A stretch of 64,000 nt of DNA from positions 42,953,968 to 43,017,967 of the forward strand of contig CM051461.1 in the NCBI GenBank assembly GCA_028095005.1, given 5' to 3'. Within the stretch, counting starts at the first letter, position 1. Each line of letters starts with the position of its first letter. Under the pieces are notes generated by a model, which saw nothing but the letters and a program-made list of their open reading frames with translations, did no database searches and was not told the DNA's origin. Position numbers and translations under genes: made by a program. Origin of the DNA: Rhynchospora pubera. Its lineage: Eukaryota > Streptophyta > Magnoliopsida > Poales > Cyperaceae. This document shows positions 22,702 to 33,691 of this stretch, in pieces.

Positions 22702-23065
22702 TGTAAACTTAAAGAACAATCACAGAAAGACACAATATTTAACGTGGTTCAGTACGAAATCGTACCTACATCCACACGCACACACACCATCACTTTTTTA
22801 TTTCTTTTCAATAATAATGGAGTACAAGGGAGAATTGGGGAAGAAGATAGGCCAGAAAGGAAGAGGGAGGCGCCTCCTTTATAATAGGTAGGCTAATATT
22901 TCTTTTTATTACATTTCCATATATGCATAAATCATAAAAAGGAAAGTCAGAAAGTCCAACTCGGACCGAGTTCAAGCCAACTCGGACCGAGCCAAAGGGG
23001 TGTGGTTCAACTCGGTCCGAGTTCAGCCCAACTCGGACCGAGCCACACATGTCATTTTCTCCACA
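22702..23065 (-). repeat. 3' LTR of the copy A Copia element
   Basis: This 364-bp LTR includes four odd-centred palindromes of the form CTCGG(A/T)CCGAG between about 22970 and 23042. It starts TGTAAACTT and ends CTCCACA on the plus strand. Confidence 0.96.
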
Positions 23066-23072
23066 CTCCTCC

Positions 23073-26000
23073 TCAAGTTGGCAGGTAGATATTTCGCATG
23101 CCCAACTTGTCAATTGCTTCATGAAAATTAGTACTAGACACACCCTTAGTTAGTATGTCTGCAAGTTGCTCTTCCGTTCTTACATGAGGAATGCTAATTA
23201 CTCCTTCTTCAATGTTCTGTCGGATAAAATGTCGATCTACTTCAATGTGCTTGGTCCTATCATGCTGCACCGGATTCTGTGATATAGCAATGGCAGCCTT
23301 GTTATCACAAAACAGTTTCATTTCTTCACATTCATAGAAGCCAAGATCCTTGAGTACCCTTTTAATCCACAGTAACTCTTGCAGTCCCTTAGCAATTCCT
23401 CTAAACTCAGCTTCAGCACTTGACAATGCCACTACCTTCTGCTTCTTACTTCTCCAAGTAACCAAATTGCCACCAACAAAAGTGAAGTACCCAGATGTAG
23501 ACTTTCTATCAGTTACATCTCCTGCCCAGTCAGAGTCTGTATATCCATGAACTTGAAGATGTCCATTTCTTTTGAAAAAAATACCTCGTCCTGGAGATCC
23601 CTTGAGATATCTTAGAATCCACATAACAGCTTCCATGTGGTGTTCACTGGGATTATGCATAAACTGACTTACCACAGACACGGCATAGGCAATATCAGGT
23701 CGAGTGTGTGACAAGTAGATAAGTCTTCCTACCAATCTTTGATATTGTTCCTTATTGGTTGGTACCTGATCAGGGAAAATTCCTAGCTTGTTGTTCTGTT
23801 TGGTTGGTGTGTCCACAGGTTTGCAATCCAACATACCTGTTTCAGCTAGTAAGTCCAGTACATACTTTCTCTGAGATAAAGATATACCTTCATTGCTGCG
23901 TGTAACTTCAATTCCTAGAAAATACTTCAATCCTCCCAGATTCTTCATTTCAAATTCTTGGGAAAGTTTCTTCTCAAGGCCTTGAATTCCTTCAGCATCA
24001 TTTCCTGTGATTATCATGTCATCAACATATATAATTAAAATCACAATTTTTTCCTTATTCTTACAAAAGAACAAGGTATGATCTGCATCACTTTGGGTAT
24101 ATCCATATCCTTTCATGGCACTGCAAAATCTACCAAACCAAGCTCTTGGGGATTGTTTCAAACCATATAGTGCCTTCTTCAATCTGCATACAAGTGAACG
24201 GTTACTTGAGTGAGTATATCCTGGTGGAATATCCATATAAATCTCCTCATCTATGTCACCATGAAGAAATGCATTCTTCACATCGAACTGATGTAATGGC
24301 CAGTTCTGATTTGCTGCAATGGACAAAAGTATTCTGACTGTATTGAGTTTGGCTACTGGTGAAAATGTCTCCTGATAATCTACTCCATATGTCTGAGAGT
24401 AGCCTTTTGCAACCAGCCGAGCTTTATACCTATCAATTGCTCCAGTGGGACCACATTTTACTGTAAATATCCACCTACAACCTACTGTTTTTCTATCTCT
24501 CGGTCTGTCCACCAATTCCCAAGTATTATTCTCCTCAAGAGCATCCATTTCTGTCTTCATTGCATCTACCCATTTTTTATCAGCAAGGGCTTCATTCAGG
24601 TTGTTTGGAATGTGAACTGATGCAAGAGTTCTGTCAAATTCCTTCACAGATTCTGGCATGTGAGACATAGTCATGAAATTTGCCATTGCATACCTGCCTT
24701 CACCACTCTCATCTGGTCTGTATCTTTTAGGTGGCATGCCTCTGTTGATTCTGAAAGGTAACTGATAACTATGATTAGTAGTAACAGGTTCAGAAATACT
24801 TACCTCTGACTCAGGAAATTGATCATGTGGTGAAGTAGGAGACTGTATCATTTCTTCATCTTCACTTTCCAAACTTTCTTCAGATGGACCCGAGTTAACC
24901 AGTGGGTCCATTTCTAGATTCAAATGCTCACATTCAGTAGAACTCGGACCGAGATGAGTCGAACTCGGACCGAGATGGCCCGAACTCGGACCGAGATGGG
25001 TCGAACTCGGACCGAGATGATCTAAACTCGGACCGAGATGGGTTGAACTCGGACCGAGATGAGTCAAACTCGGACCGAGTTGAACAGGGTCATTTTGGAA
25101 AATCTCAGATTTCGACCCAAAAACATCATTTCTCACTGCATCGAACCAGAGTTCATTGTCTATCACACTCTCCCCCTGAGAATGAGTCTGGTTTTTACAG
25201 AAATACCCTTCATTTTCAATAAATGTCACATCCATGGTGGTATAGACTTTTCTAGAGGATGGATTCATGCACCTATAGCCCTTTTGATGTTGACCATAGC
25301 CTATGAACACACATTTTTCAGCACACGGATCAAGTTTTGAGCGCAGATGTTTTTGTATGTGGACATAGGCCACGCAGCCAAACACTTTGGGTGGGATATT
25401 GAGTACTGAAGGAATCACATGGTAGGCTGAGAGTTTTTGCAATGGTGTTTGAAATTTAAGAGCAGCAGAAGGTAATCTATTAATCAAATACACCGATGAG
25501 GTAACGGCATGATCCCAATAAGAATGAGGAACATTATTTTCTAGCATCATTACTCTAGTCATTTCTAGAATTTGCCTATTCTTACGCTCTGCCCTACCAT
25601 TCTGTTGAGGTGTACCTACACAGCTAGTTTCATGTATAATCCCATTGGTTTTAAAGAACTCTCCTAGTGTTTTGTTGACAAATTCCTTGCCATTATCACT
25701 CCTAAAAACCTTGACATTCTTATCAAACTGATTTTTCACCATGGTAATGAAGGAAGTAATGGCAAGTGGCACATCAGTTTTATGTTTTACCACATTAACC
25801 CAAGTCATTCTAGTACTATCATCAACAAATAAGACAAACCATCTATTTCCTACTAGAGAGTCAACCGGGGAAGGTCCCCAAACATCAGAGTGAATCAAAT
25901 CAAAAGGAACTCTATTATTATTATCATCATCCAAAATTTTTCCAAAATGAGCTCGATGGCTCTTAGATTTGATACACACATCACAATCAAATATCTCATT

Positions 26001-27608
26001 CTCAAAACCAGAAAACAAACTAGGATAAAGTTTTCTTAGGTACCCAAAAGATGGATGACCCAATCGCCTGTGCCATATCCAAATAGAAGACTTCCTACTT
26101 GAGTGTAAACCAGCAGATAAATGTGCATGTCCAGCAGCCAAGTCTTCTAAATGATACAGTCCTCCTCTTCTAGTACCACGACCAAGAATTTCCTTCGTCA
26201 AGAGGTCCTGAAAAAGACAAAATCCAGGATACATGAGTACTACACAATTTAGGTCTTCACATAACTGTCCTACAGACAAGAGTTTGGATGAAAGAGAGGG
26301 AACCAAGAGTGTATTTGAAAGAGTTAAGGATGAGGAAAATTGAACTTCTCCAGCCCCTGTGACTGGATAAACTTCTCCATTTGCATTAACAATCTCATTT
26401 CTTCTTGGAACAGATTTTCTTACCAAGTCTTCCCTGTTGTAGGTCATGTGATCAGTTGCCCCTGAATCAATAATCCAAGAACAGTCAGTACTAGAAGTGT
26501 TTAATGCAAAAACTTTACCTTCATTCCTCTCGACAGAGGGCAAAATAGACAGTGTTCCAGAACTTAAACTGGCTAAATTTGCAGCTGGTAGGGTCTTTAC
26601 TTCTGTGGCCTGGGCTTCTGTCATGTGTGTCTTCCCTTGCCTTTTTTTCTTATTCTCCTCCCACCAGTCTGGATAACCAATCAATTTGAAACACTGCTCC
26701 ACATAGTGCTTTGGGTTTTTACAATGGGTACACCCGCCAGGTGGTACGGGTTTTTTGTTGTTTGGTTTTGGAGGATAGTTAGACTTCTGGAGGTTCAAGG
26801 GTTGAGTTTTTGCCACCATAGCCAAGGAACTGTCCCCAACTTCACCCCCATTCAACATGACCATTTGTCGCATTTCCTCCTTCCTTACCAAGGCAAATGC
26901 CTCTTCTACGGTAGGGAGGGGATTAATTTGGAGAACACTCGCCCTGATCAGATCCAATTTATCATCTAAACCATCTAAAAAAGTCAGTACCCTATCTTCT
27001 TGAACCAATTTCTGGTACTTTTCAATATCATGATGGCATTCCATAGGATTAGGTCTACGAGTGTCTAATTCCTTCCATAACCCTTGTAGAGTACTGTAAA
27101 AATGCTGGACCAATTCACCATTTTGTTTGACTTTACTAATTTTTCTTTTGAGATCCAGAATTTGAGACAAATCACTACCATCAAAGTAAGAGGTGTTGAC
27201 TGCATCCCATACCTCTTGTGCAGTAGAGTAAGGTAAGAAGGTACCTATTAGTGATGAGTCCATAGAGTTAATCATGAAATCTTTCACCTGAGAATCCATC
27301 ACCGACCATCGTTTATAAGCTTCCTCGTCTGAAGGCTTTGGCCGAGTTGACCCATCAAGGTGACCCAATCTATCTCGCCCGTTGAGTTTCATCTGCAGCA
27401 TCTGCGACCAAAGGTAGAAGTTCGACCCATCTAACTTGATCGACATCGCGGAGGTGAACCCCTCTTGGCTTTGAGTGTTTGATGGAGGTCTCGGTTGTGT
27501 AAGCAATTGGGACAAGGTGTTATTCAAGCTTTGAATGAGGGTCATCGGATCTAGTGGATTAGGATCAGGGATAGGGGTTTTAGGGATTGAATCATTAGGG
27601 TTACTCAT
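23073..27608 (-). CDS. Copia gag-pol polyprotein, intact 1511 aa
   Basis: A single uninterrupted frame encodes the whole retrotransposition machinery. A gag domain spans about residues 50-250. A CX2CX4HX4C zinc knuckle lies at 293-306. Aspartic protease follows with DSGATDHM from 381. A GAG-pre-integrase HRRLGH segment comes near 515. The integrase core holds HSDVWGP, SDNGKEF and TPQQNGRAERKN. The Copia reverse transcriptase has FDVKNAFLHG and YVDD near 1193, and RNase H has DSDWAGD and SSAEAEF. A spacer at about 843-889, between integrase and RT, repeats LGPSSTH seven times, encoded by CTCGGACCGAG units. Translation starts at the ATG complementary to 27606-27608, 150 bp inside the 5' LTR, and stops within 10 bp of the 3' LTR. 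All catalytic blocks I can check are present. Confidence 0.97.
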   Translation of the reverse strand: MSNPNDSIPKTPIPDPNPLDPMTLIQSLNNTLSQLLTQPRPPSNTQSQEGFTSAMSIKLDGSNFYLWSQMLQMKLNGRDRLGHLDGSTRPKPSDEEAYKRWSVMDSQVKDFMINSMDSSLIGTFLPYSTAQEVWDAVNTSYFDGSDLSQILDLKRKISKVKQNGELVQHFYSTLQGLWKELDTRRPNPMECHHDIEKYQKLVQEDRVLTFLDGLDDKLDLIRASVLQINPLPTVEEAFALVRKEEMRQMVMLNGGEVGDSSLAMVAKTQPLNLQKSNYPPKPNNKKPVPPGGCTHCKNPKHYVEQCFKLIGYPDWWEENKKKRQGKTHMTEAQATEVKTLPAANLASLSSGTLSILPSVERNEGKVFALNTSSTDCSWIIDSGATDHMTYNREDLVRKSVPRRNEIVNANGEVYPVTGAGEVQFSSSLTLSNTLLVPSLSSKLLSVGQLCEDLNCVVLMYPGFCLFQDLLTKEILGRGTRRGGLYHLEDLAAGHAHLSAGLHSSRKSSIWIWHRRLGHPSFGYLRKLYPSLFSGFENEIFDCDVCIKSKSHRAHFGKILDDDNNNRVPFDLIHSDVWGPSPVDSLVGNRWFVLFVDDSTRMTWVNVVKHKTDVPLAITSFITMVKNQFDKNVKVFRSDNGKEFVNKTLGEFFKTNGIIHETSCVGTPQQNGRAERKNRQILEMTRVMMLENNVPHSYWDHAVTSSVYLINRLPSAALKFQTPLQKLSAYHVIPSVLNIPPKVFGCVAYVHIQKHLRSKLDPCAEKCVFIGYGQHQKGYRCMNPSSRKVYTTMDVTFIENEGYFCKNQTHSQGESVIDNELWFDAVRNDVFGSKSEIFQNDPVQLGPSLTHLGPSSTHLGPSLDHLGPSSTHLGPSSGHLGPSSTHLGPSSTECEHLNLEMDPLVNSGPSEESLESEDEEMIQSPTSPHDQFPESEVSISEPVTTNHSYQLPFRINRGMPPKRYRPDESGEGRYAMANFMTMSHMPESVKEFDRTLASVHIPNNLNEALADKKWVDAMKTEMDALEENNTWELVDRPRDRKTVGCRWIFTVKCGPTGAIDRYKARLVAKGYSQTYGVDYQETFSPVAKLNTVRILLSIAANQNWPLHQFDVKNAFLHGDIDEEIYMDIPPGYTHSSNRSLVCRLKKALYGLKQSPRAWFGRFCSAMKGYGYTQSDADHTLFFCKNKEKIVILIIYVDDMIITGNDAEGIQGLEKKLSQEFEMKNLGGLKYFLGIEVTRSNEGISLSQRKYVLDLLAETGMLDCKPVDTPTKQNNKLGIFPDQVPTNKEQYQRLVGRLIYLSHTRPDIAYAVSVVSQFMHNPSEHHMEAVMWILRYLKGSPGRGIFFKRNGHLQVHGYTDSDWAGDVTDRKSTSGYFTFVGGNLVTWRSKKQKVVALSSAEAEFRGIAKGLQELLWIKRVLKDLGFYECEEMKLFCDNKAAIAISQNPVQHDRTKHIEVDRHFIRQNIEEGVISIPHVRTEEQLADILTKGVSSTNFHEAIDKLGMRNIYLPT
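24942..25081 (-). repeat. Seven-copy LGPS-coding tandem repeat in Copia pol
   Basis: Seven copies of CTCGGACCGAG spaced by 10 bp or a little more (period about 21 bp) encode repeated LGPSSTH heptapeptides. The same undecamer occurs three to four times in each LTR of the same element. Confidence 0.93.
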
Positions 27609-27760
27609 GGTTTAAATCGTGGTGAGGGGTATTAAAGGTTCTGGTTGAAGTTTCGGTAAGATTTGTGCAGTAATTCGCACAGAGACGAAGTAGCAACTGT
27701 GCAGTAACTCGCACAGGGATAAAAAACACACAGTAGTCAAGATCTACTGCTCTGATACCA

Positions 27761-28124
27761 TGTAAACTTAAAGAACAATCACAGAAAGACACAATATTTA
27801 ACGTGGTTCAGTACGAAATCGTACCTACATCCACACGCACACACACCATCACTTTTTTATTTCTTTTCAATAATAATGGAGTACAAGGGAGAATTGGGGA
27901 AGAAGATAGGCCAGAAAGGAAGAGGGAGGCGCCTCCTTTATAATAGGTAGGCTAATATTTCTTTTTATTACATTTCCATATATGCATAAATCATAAAAAG
28001 GAAAGTCAGAAAGTCCAACTCGGACCGAGTTCAAGCCAACTCGGACCGAGCCAAAGGGGTGTGGTTCAACTCGGTCCGAGTTCAGCCCAACTCGGACCGA
28101 GCCACACATGTCATTTTCTCCACA
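27761..28124 (-). repeat. 5' LTR of the copy A Copia element
   Basis: This 364-bp repeat matches 22702-23065 with no difference that I can see. For the minus-strand element it is the promoter-bearing LTR, with the initiator-Met primer-binding site just inside at 27751-27760. Confidence 0.96.
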
Positions 28125-29237
28125 GGTCTATTGCTGGAGCACTCAAACGTGAAAGAGAAGGAGCAAAAAGGGACATCGGACTCGAGTCCAGGCATGACAA
28201 CAGACGAGGTGATAGAAGAGTGCAAAACATTTTATTTTACCGGACAGGAGACCACATCAGTTCTGTTGACCTGGACTTTGGTTGTGTTAAGCATGCATTC
28301 TGAGTGGCAAGAAAAGGCAGGTGATGAGGTCTTGCAACGTTTTGGGAAACAAAAGCCAGATTTTGATGGCTTGAGCCGTCTAAAAATTGTAAGTCATGCA
28401 TTATCTTAAAGAGAATTATGTGAATACAGAGATATGTGATTAATTTGGTTTATAACGAGATCTGAACTCTGAAGCCCATATAGAGATTCTTTTTATTTTT
28501 TTTTATCAAAGTATAATTCCATGTTTCCTTGGACAGTTACGTACAATACTGCACAACTTTAGAGTCACTGGCATTATAAAGTTGCAATATGTATTTACCA
28601 GTACAATCAAAACTAAAATAACAATGTCTATTGAGAAATGATAGTATATATACCAAATTCTAATTCATTAAATATTAATATTAGTTTGTCATGAACTGGG
28701 AAGTGACAACTTCCTACTATGATGTTAATTGTGTAGTTGCTCTAAACATTGAGCTTCACATATTATTTTCAGTATTGTTAAATTAATAGTTTTTAAAATT
28801 TTAGGTGACAATGATACTATACGAGGTGCTTAATTCGCCTATACCCTCCAGCTGTTATGCTTACCCGACATGCATACAAAATCATGCAACTTGGTAATTT
28901 AACCATCCCACCTGGTGTGCTTCTACGCTTGCCAATATTATTCATACACCATGACCGTGAAATATGGGGCCCTGATGCAACTGAGTTCAAACCAACACGG
29001 TTTGCTGAAGGTATCTCAAAGGCAACAAGGAATGGTCAGTTAGCCTTCTTTCCCTTTGGGTGGGGCCCACGCATCTGCATTGGGCAGAATTTTGCACTCC
29101 TTGAGGCTAAGATGGCGTTGAGTATGATTCTTCAGCATTTCACATTTGAGCGGTCAGAGAATTACCAGCATGCTCCTTACACTATTATCACTTTACATCC
29201 TCAGCATGGCGCACCCATTAAATTCCACATGTTATGA

Positions 29238-29554
29238 TTACCAAAGATTTTATTGTGTACGCAGTGGCAGTGTGAAGATTTTTTTAAGAATAATTCTGAG
29301 ATTTTGCCGATATATCTCTTTCCAATGAGATATTTTTTTTTTTTATAAAAAGCTTATTAGATAGGATCGGTCTTTCCCTTGGTGCTTTAGATATTTTATT
29401 TGATATGCCTTTTGCCTTCACATATGAAGTAAATTCCAATAGATACACTCTTATTATGCGTGTGAAGTAAAGTTCTATAAATGTGATTGCCTACTAGTAG
29501 ATTCAGTATGAAGGCATAATCGGAATGATATTCTAAATTCCTTTATTATTAAAT
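29238..29554. other. 3' flank of copy A
   Basis: AT-rich sequence after the copy A stop codon. I see no gene and cannot assign a polyadenylation signal with confidence. Confidence 0.4.
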
Positions 29555-30491
29555 GAGATAATTAGTTTTATACCACCATGAATTTTGTTAATTAGGTAAA
29601 TGCCATTCTTAAATTGTTAATTAAATTTATGCCATTATCAAATTATTAAAATTAGTTTTATGTCACTATTTCTCTAAAAACATACTAAATTCTAAAAATT
29701 CCATTACCAAAATTGTCATTAAATTTTTTAATGACCAAATTATCCCTCATTAAAGAAAAGCCCTAAAATAATAGAAAATAGACGGGCGCTGAGGAAATGT
29801 TACTCATATAACATTTATGGAATTACTAGTATATATATTGCAATCTCTTATATTTTGTCGTCCTATATACTTTTTTTTTCTGCGATGTACTCATTTACAG
29901 AAAAAAGAATGTTCATCCGTATGTGATCACTTAATTTTATGCATTCAGCAAAAAAGAAATTTTATTTTTCCGTGAGCATTTATAGCAGAGTATATATTAT
30001 AGTTTAATTTTTTGTATTCCACAATAATTTTGTTGCCATCTTGGAGTATAATCAAGTCTACAAAGAGCATTATAGTTTAATAGTCCATAATTACTTTTGT
30101 GAAAAAAAATCGTCACAAAAGTTTTGCGAATAAATCTCAAAATCTTTTTTTATTTGAAAATTAAAATTATACCATTGTTAGATGACTAATTAGATCTAAG
30201 TCACTATTTTTATGCAATAGTGCCATAGAATAATTTCATTATTTTGCAGTGGCATAAAAACTATTTGTTAATGATTATAATAGCAAAAAATCAATTATAT
30301 CTTTTGTGATGGCATATTACTAATTTGTTAGTTTTATAGTGACATATTTAAAAGGGTAAAATTGTCATAAAATTATCCGAGGACAAAAAACTAATTTATA
30401 TTATTTTATAGTGGCAAAAAAATAATTTGAGATTTAGTGATGGCATATCTCTAATTTTAAATATATGCAGTGGCATAAAGCTAAATCACCC
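29555..30491. mobile_element. AT-rich MULE-like element, family 3
   Basis: The 937-bp element is flanked by the 9-bp duplication TTATTAAAT (29546-29554 and 30492-30500). The imperfect inverted ends read GAGATAATTAGTTTTATACC and GGGTGATTTAGCTTTATGCC. Internal motifs such as TTTTATGCCACT and AGTGGCATAAA recur. There is no ORF. A sister copy lies at 42841-43749, downstream of copy C. Confidence 0.85.
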
Positions 30492-30500
30492 TTATTAAAT

Positions 30501-32898
30501 TGTTGTGCATATGCATGTGTTGCAGGTAAAAACGAGTGCAAGTAGATGTCTATACCATCTAAAACAGACTGAAATTATTTCATACTCTCAAGAATTCATT
30601 GATACTTTATTTGAAACTAATTGAAATGCATAACTAATTTATCCCCTATTTTTGCTTTTAAAGAAACCCAATCGAAGAAAGAAGTTACTTGATTCTGGGT
30701 GTTTGGAGTTGAAATATTTGTCAGTATAAAGGGAAGCAATTCTATTGCCAAATTCAGTTAAAATGAAGCAACTTGACAAAGTCATGCAGCTACTTGCCTC
30801 CACTTCCCTTTGACATCATATTCGTTTTGCAGCTTATGGAATGATAGGTAACATAAGAGACTGATTTTTGTTTATTGTAAACTAAGTGATGAAAATTAAA
30901 TATAGATTGACATTGGTGTCATAAAGTAACAGAAATATTCCAACAAAATGAAAAAAATATATATATGCAATGACCTCCATAAAATGCCACAGTAGCTTGC
31001 TACGTCTCTGATTCAGACTTTGCTACAATGAATTCAATTTTAGTCCTCTACATTCTTAATTTTTTAAAATAATGACTATTTGCTGTTAAAAATAGTTGTG
31101 CGTAATTTGATTAGCTGATTCGTAATGCATGGATACTAATGAGACAAGCACAAGGCACAATTCTCTCAAGACTATGTTTCCACTTAACGAGCTTTGATTT
31201 TTGGAAATATAGCGTCAGATATATGTTCCAATATCTTATTCAATGTGTGCAGAATTTACTGTATTGTTCTCATATATTTATAAACCAAATAACTCTTTAC
31301 TTTTTTTACCTAAATATTAATTAAAATAATAAAATGACATACATTGGAAAATAGAACATCATTATATAATAATATGAATAAAAATAAGTTTTCTTAACAT
31401 GTTAATAAAATAGCTGCAATTTGTAAGGACGATATTAAATGAGTATACATTGTTTTATTTTATACAATAGAAACTAAAAGTGGTTGACAAAATTATACAT
31501 TATATTTTATATACGATCTGTTCTTATTGTATTTTTCTATGTTCGTATTTTTATATAGGGTGTTGTATATTATCTAAATAATTTCCAACAAATATTAAAT
31601 ATAGACATCATATAAATTTATTTCCATCCGCAAAAAAAAATTAAGTACATTAATCTTTATGAATTCAAAAAATGATAACATATTTTATATTTATTTATAA
31701 TTCAAATATCGAAGCTCGATTAACCCCCCTAATTTTAAATAAGAAAGTGTAAACCTCCTTCAGTAATTAATTTGAAATGAAGGCTTATTCTCATTTAATT
31801 CATAGCTGTTTGGCTATTTACTTAAGAGTGCCAAATAATATACACTATTAGCCTCTGGAAGTTCAATATCGTTCTTTTATTTCTCAAGTACTTGTCTAAT
31901 TTAATATACTAAAAGAAATGTAAAAAAAATAATTAATTTTTTTTAAAGAATGATAATTAGTTTGTACTCAATACACTATTAGCCTCTGGAAGTTCAATAT
32001 ATATCGTTCTCTTATTCTTGTTTTCAAATTCTAAGAAACGATGTATCCGTGATCGATGATATATGGATTCTCGATTTGATTGGCATGCATGTGGTTTAGC
32101 TAGAGTTTGTAGCTTGAACTTTAGCCTCAATGTGTAAATTCTAGAAGTGATGGGATCTTTATTTTCCAATAGCAAATAACAGCGAGAAGAAAGGTAATAT
32201 GAAGAAAGAACAAGGAAACTATAGGGAAATTTCGGCGATAGAGACAAGAGGCTTGAGAATTGAGAGAGATGGACCGACAAGGACAACCAGGTCATATTTC
32301 AGAAATTGATTTTTTTTTAAATTTAAATTAATTTTAAAATTATTAATAATGACAAATATATTGTATATAATAAGATTAGAGCTCATATATCCAATTTTAA
32401 AGAAGTGAGGATATATTTTCAATTAGAAAAAAATTAAGGGGCTCGTGACTGATCATTTTCTTCATTTAATTATAATACGGGTAGATTCAAAGATGGATGA
32501 CAGTTTTGGAATTTATAAATATCTATGTCCATTAGAAAAATACTCTGAAAAATGTGAGTCGCAATTTTGCTAGATTAATTATGTTGTTTTCAGTCAACTA
32601 CACTACTGCAAACAGAGGCGTGTTTGAAGTATGAAAATAAGATCAGAATAATTTTGGAGTTGGTTCTTTCTAGAAAAAGTTGAAACAGTCTAGAAAGATG
32701 AAAATTGAATTTTCTATATAATAGAATAATATTTATTCGTAAATAGAAAACTTATTTGAATGGTTTGTTGAGAATACAAATTGAGATTCTGAAGAGATTC
32801 AAAATCGTAGTATTCAACGATATTTGCAATTTGTATATCATAACCTCATTCAAGGTATTTTATTTGAAATTTATTCTTCTATCTGAGTATCTCATTCT
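30501..32898. other. Intergenic, no gene seen
   Basis: AT-rich sequence with only spurious ORFs. A 28-bp segment starting ACACTATTAGCCTCTGGAAG occurs twice, at about 31843 and 31971, indicating a local duplication with a period near 128 bp. Confidence 0.5.
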
Positions 32899-33241
32899 TG
32901 GTTATCACAAAATATCACAACTTTATTTTTCATTAATATTTTCAAGTTTGAAATTTAAACATCAAATCCAAACTATTGATTTTGTTCAATTTAACGAGCA
33001 ATGCATTTCTATATAAATTTTATAAAACTTGCACTTTATTTAATACGTTTATGGTTTTGATTGAAACTTGCATTTGATATAAAACGAGCAATGCATTGTT
33101 CAACTCTAATTTTATAAAATTTATATAAAAACACATTGCTCATTAAAATAAACAAAATCAACAATTTTGATTGAAAATTTGAATTTTAAAATTAAAAATA
33201 TTAATGAAAAAAATAAAATTGTTGCATTTGGTGGCATTAAA
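32899..33241. mobile_element. Fold-back MITE, family 1 (degenerate)
   Basis: An imperfect palindrome with arms matching the family 1 core (GATTTTGTTCAATTTAACGA and inverted TTAAAATAAACAAAATCAAC). Outer arms share CAACTTTATTTTTCATTAAT and its inverse. The exact ends and target duplication are unclear. Confidence 0.7.
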
Positions 33242-33618
33242 ACCCACTTTACTAAAATTATGCTTATATTGTGTTTCAATAAGAAATACGTTTTTGTAAT
33301 CACGCATCATATGACAATCACAAATAAGTTACATGTGATTTACGACTTTAAAATTATACTCGATTTAGATATTATTGGTGCTATGCTGTACTTTACTGAA
33401 AGCGAAATCAATTCTTTGTACCGGATATGCCAAGAAGAAATATTAAAAAAAATGCTAATAAGTGACCATATTTTTTTTTTGACACATGGCTTATTTGATC
33501 ATTTTCCAAGCGCAAGCCACACATGGCTTATTAGAGTTTTAGACTACTTTTCTATTCTTCCCCCTTTGGAATCATTGCTTGGATTCTTGAAAAATCAACC
33601 AAATTACATCCACTCACT

Positions 33619-33625
33619 ATATAAG
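33619..33625 (+). promoter_or_regulatory. TATA box of CYP72A copy B
   Basis: TATATAA in CACTCACTATATAAGCC lies about 70 bp before the copy B ATG. The CCACTCACTATATA core is shared with copies D and E. Confidence 0.7.
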
Positions 33626-33691
33626 CCCTCTCTCCCACTTGGAATATTTAAGTGAGAGAAAACAATTTCTTCAACCAACCAAGTCCCAAAT

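Larger units (their letters stand above)
22702..28124 (-). mobile_element. Full-length Copia LTR retrotransposon in exon 4 of copy A
   Basis: The 5423-bp element has two 364-bp LTRs (TG...CA) that look identical by eye. It has a 5-bp target duplication GGTCT (22697-22701 and 28125-28129), a primer-binding site TGGTATCAGA (initiator-Met tRNA type) next to the right LTR, and a polypurine tract TTGAGGAGGAG next to the left LTR. Gene order is gag-protease-integrase-RT-RNase H, so it is Copia. Identical LTRs and an intact 1511-aa frame indicate a very recent insertion. It splits the P450 exon within the DDLLGL-LLE segment. Confidence 0.97.
16203..29237 (+). pseudogene. CYP72A copy A, disrupted P450 pseudogene
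   Basis: All five CYP72A exons can be traced: exon 1 from ATG 16203 (interrupted after 16492, resuming 17935-17943), exon 2 20895-21115, exon 3 21969-22213, exon 4 22567-22701 and 28130-28388, exon 5 28805-29237. An N-terminal membrane segment, WAKHR in exon 2, TGQETTSV (normally AGQETTSV) in exon 4 and the heme loop FFPFGWGPRICIGQNF in exon 5 remain readable. Lesions: a PIF element in exon 1, one extra A at the exon 1 end, a hAT element abutting the exon 2 acceptor, a Copia element in exon 4, and four extra bases (AATT) in exon 5 just after EVL, which shift the frame through the ExxR motif. It cannot encode a P450. It spans 13 kb against 3.5 kb for intact neighbours. Confidence 0.95.

Noticed and set aside
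22595..22891. Reading frame from exon 4 of copy A into the Copia LTR as a chimeric protein
   Set aside because: It is only the P450 exon running into the inserted LTR; no sign of selection for a fusion product.
24942..25081. CRISPR-like regularly spaced repeats
   Set aside because: The repeats are in frame within a Copia polyprotein in a plant genome; spacers are short and nearly identical.
33167..33655. 162-aa ORF upstream of copy B
   Set aside because: Begins inside a fold-back MITE and runs through the promoter of copy B; no domain similarity.
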